7,005 bases of DNA from Planctomycetota bacterium (GTDB lineage Bacteria > Planctomycetota > Planctomycetia > Planctomycetales > Planctomycetaceae): NCBI GenBank assembly GCA_024278285.1, contig JAJRTM010000522.1:1-7005 (forward strand). The letters run 5' to 3'. Position 1 is the first letter of the stretch. Each line of letters starts with the position of its first letter. The notes beneath the pieces were generated by a model that was not told the origin of the DNA, did not search any database, and saw nothing but the letters and a program-made list of their open reading frames with translations. Positions 6,404 to 7,005 of this stretch are shown piece by piece. Made by a program: the position numbers and the translations under genes.

Positions 6404-6543
6404 TAACTATTCAGTTTTGGCGCAGGGTTCGTTATTGCTAACCACGATGGAAGGTGGATACCCTTATTTCTGCGGTGGTCCGCAATAGCGGACCCTACGA
6501 ACAACCTGAATTCCTGGAAAAATCAAGCAGTACTGAATAGTTA
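6404..6543. mobile_element. 140-bp MITE-like element with 12-bp perfect terminal inverted repeats
   Basis: TAACTATTCAGT at 6404-6415 is the exact reverse complement of 6532-6543. Inside is a second, imperfect inverted pair (6425-6446 against 6474-6495, 17 of 22 positions). The right member contains the perfect hairpin GGTCCGC-AATA-GCGGACC (6477-6494). No coding capacity and no clear target-site duplication (left flank TTTTGAGG, right flank AATGAATG). It could be a non-autonomous element or simply a nested palindromic repeat. Confidence 0.5.
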
Positions 6544-6575
6544 AATGAATGGAACAGAAACCATGCCTGAAATTG

Positions 6576-6605
6576 ATTCGCGAAAATTCACGTTTATTCG
6601 CGGTT
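6576..6605. repeat. Three tandem 10-bp units ATTCRCGNNN
   Basis: ATTCGCGAAA, ATTCACGTTT and ATTCGCGGTT follow each other without gap. The exact 10-bp spacing equals about one helical turn. Confidence 0.7.
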
Positions 6606-6630
6606 CAATACCTTCCGATTAAGCAAACCG

Positions 6631-6663
6631 GTTTACGCAGTCGCCTTCGGCTTGCCGTTAAAC
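6631..6663. repeat. Imperfect hairpin GTTTACG...CGTTAAAC
   Basis: Outer arms GTTTACG (6631-6637) and CGTTAAAC (6656-6663) pair with a single bulged base; the inner part, with GCC-TTC-GGC, can extend the fold. Another palindromic unit of the island. Confidence 0.4.
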
Positions 6664-6685
6664 AATTTTCTTCTTTTTTATATCT

Positions 6686-6713
6686 CTCTGCGGTTCTCTG
6701 CGAACTCTGCAGT
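6686..6713. repeat. Three tandem CTCTGC units
   Basis: CTCTGCGGTT, CTCTGCGAA and CTCTGCAGT, with unit lengths 10, 9 and 9. On the other strand it reads as a GCAGAG series related in wording to the block at 5962-5994. Confidence 0.65.
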
Positions 6714-6761
6714 AATACTTATTTGGTTCCGGCTACGCCGGGTTAGGTTCATGTTACTGCA
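6708..6761. repeat. Nested palindrome just past the DUF1553 stop
   Basis: TGCAGTAA (6708-6715) and TTACTGCA (6754-6761) are exact reverse complements and enclose CCGGC-TAC-GCCGG (6729-6741), a perfect 5-bp stem. It begins 5 nt beyond the DUF1553 stop. Neither strand has a T-tract after the inner stem, so intrinsic termination is doubtful; a 3'-end stabilising role is possible. Confidence 0.55.
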
Positions 6762-6766
6762 ATTGT

Positions 6767-7005
6767 TCAGTTTTTGGTGATAACTTCATCTGCAGTGAAC
6801 AGGATATTTGCGGTAATCGTCCATGCTGCCAGTTCGTTGACCGGAAGCCCTTTGGCGATTTCGGAGCTACCAACTTTAATTAGACTGGCAGCTTTTGGGG
6901 GATTCTCGATGAATCTTTTCAAGTCTTCCTGATAGCCTTTTACCAATATCTGCAGTTCTTTTCCATTTGGTTTTCTGGACGTGCAAAGTTCGAACATGTA
7001 CGAGG
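6767..7005 (-). CDS. DUF1553 (PSD1) domain protein, C-terminal 78 codons only
   Basis: The minus-strand frame enters from beyond the right edge; the ATG at 6997 is internal, because Ser-Tyr codons precede it in frame. The visible end reads SYMFELCTSRKPNGKELQIL, then a charged helix, and closes with NELAAWTITANILFTADEVITKN. This matches the C-terminus of planctomycete DUF1553/PSD1 proteins, which end in 'ELAAW-x-x-[VA]-x-x-[IL]-L-N-x-D-E-x-[IV]-T-[KR]'. Phe and Thr-Ala (LFTADE) replace the usual Leu-Asn. Full-length members are large exported proteins, often carrying an N-terminal cytochrome c-like PSCyt1 and a DUF1549 (PSCyt2) region; none of that is visible here. Function is not established. 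The stop codon lies in a copy of the ACTGAA-type repeat end. No DUF1501 gene follows it, although that is the common neighbour. Confidence 0.88.
   Translation of the reverse strand, partial: SYMFELCTSRKPNGKELQILVKGYQEDLKRFIENPPKAASLIKVGSSEIAKGLPVNELAAWTITANILFTADEVITKN

Larger units (their letters stand above)
5618..6766. repeat. Intergenic repeat island between convergent TPR and DUF1553 genes
   Basis: 1149 bp without a credible intact gene; short open frames here have no protein-like character and run through the repeats. It contains, in order, a degraded coding-like stretch, a 9-bp-stem hairpin, a GGAGAA-type block, a pair of inverted CGCAAAGACGCG copies, two facing 25-bp palindromes around a hairpin, a 140-bp element with 12-bp terminal inverted repeats, a 10-bp-period triple repeat, an imperfect hairpin, a CTCTGC triple repeat and a nested palindrome. 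The position between two gene 3' ends is typical for dispersed non-coding repeats. Confidence 0.75.

Noticed and set aside
6253..6441. Plus-strand 62-aa open frame with GTG start
   Set aside because: Runs through both REP-like arms and into the 140-bp element, so it is repeat-derived and not a gene.
6729..6741. CCGGC-TAC-GCCGG as intrinsic terminator of the DUF1553 gene
   Set aside because: Five-bp stem with no T-tract on the minus strand; kept only as part of a nested palindrome.
5618..6766. CRISPR array
   Set aside because: Repeats are short (8-10 bp), directly adjacent or inverted, with no regular unique spacers and no cas genes in the window.

Overview
The window looks like a piece of a Planctomycetota chromosome. 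The evidence is a DUF1559 protein with a prepilin-type N-terminus and a C-terminal H-X9-DG motif, a short Gly/Ala-rich lipoprotein of the carboxypeptidase-regulatory-like type, a CRTAC1-like VCBS/ASPIC-UnbV lipoprotein next to a multiheme cytochrome, and the tail of a DUF1553 (PSD1) protein. This combination is characteristic of planctomycetes. Base composition is moderate (by eye a little under 50% GC). I do not name a genus.

Layout. Positions 1-4119 are all on the minus strand, listed here in transcription order. First comes a small lipoprotein gene (4119-3691), then a DUF1559 pseudopilin-like gene (3631-2618) with a strong Shine-Dalgarno, then a clear intrinsic terminator (2586-2551). Next is a 598-aa FG-GAP/VCBS-ASPIC/UnbV lipoprotein (2453-657). 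Its stop overlaps, as ATGA, the start of a c-type cytochrome lipoprotein gene (660 to beyond position 1, two CxxCH motifs visible). A 257-bp divergent intergenic region (4120-4376) separates this block from a plus-strand gene for a membrane-anchored TPR-like protein (4377-5617). That gene is split into two frames at an A8 run (5160-5167). At the right edge, on the minus strand and convergent with the TPR gene, are the last 78 codons of a DUF1553/PSD1 protein (6767-7005).

The 1.15 kb between the two convergent genes (5618-6766) holds no credible intact gene. It is a mosaic of palindromic and short-period repeats: a 140-bp element bounded by 12-bp perfect terminal inverted repeats, two 25-bp REP-like palindromes facing each other, several hairpins, three tandem blocks with a 9-10 bp unit, and an apparently eroded coding remnant.

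How the genes may work together (inference): the VCBS/ASPIC protein and the cytochrome are translationally coupled, both predicted lipoproteins, and probably act together at the cell envelope. The TPR protein may belong to the same module, since TPR, ASPIC/UnbV and multiheme cytochrome proteins often cluster in planctomycetes. The lipoprotein-DUF1559-terminator block looks like a self-contained cassette lying between them. The most interesting points are the homopolymer frameshift in the TPR gene, the structured repeat island, and the edge cytochrome gene that simple ORF calling would miss because it has no stop inside the window.
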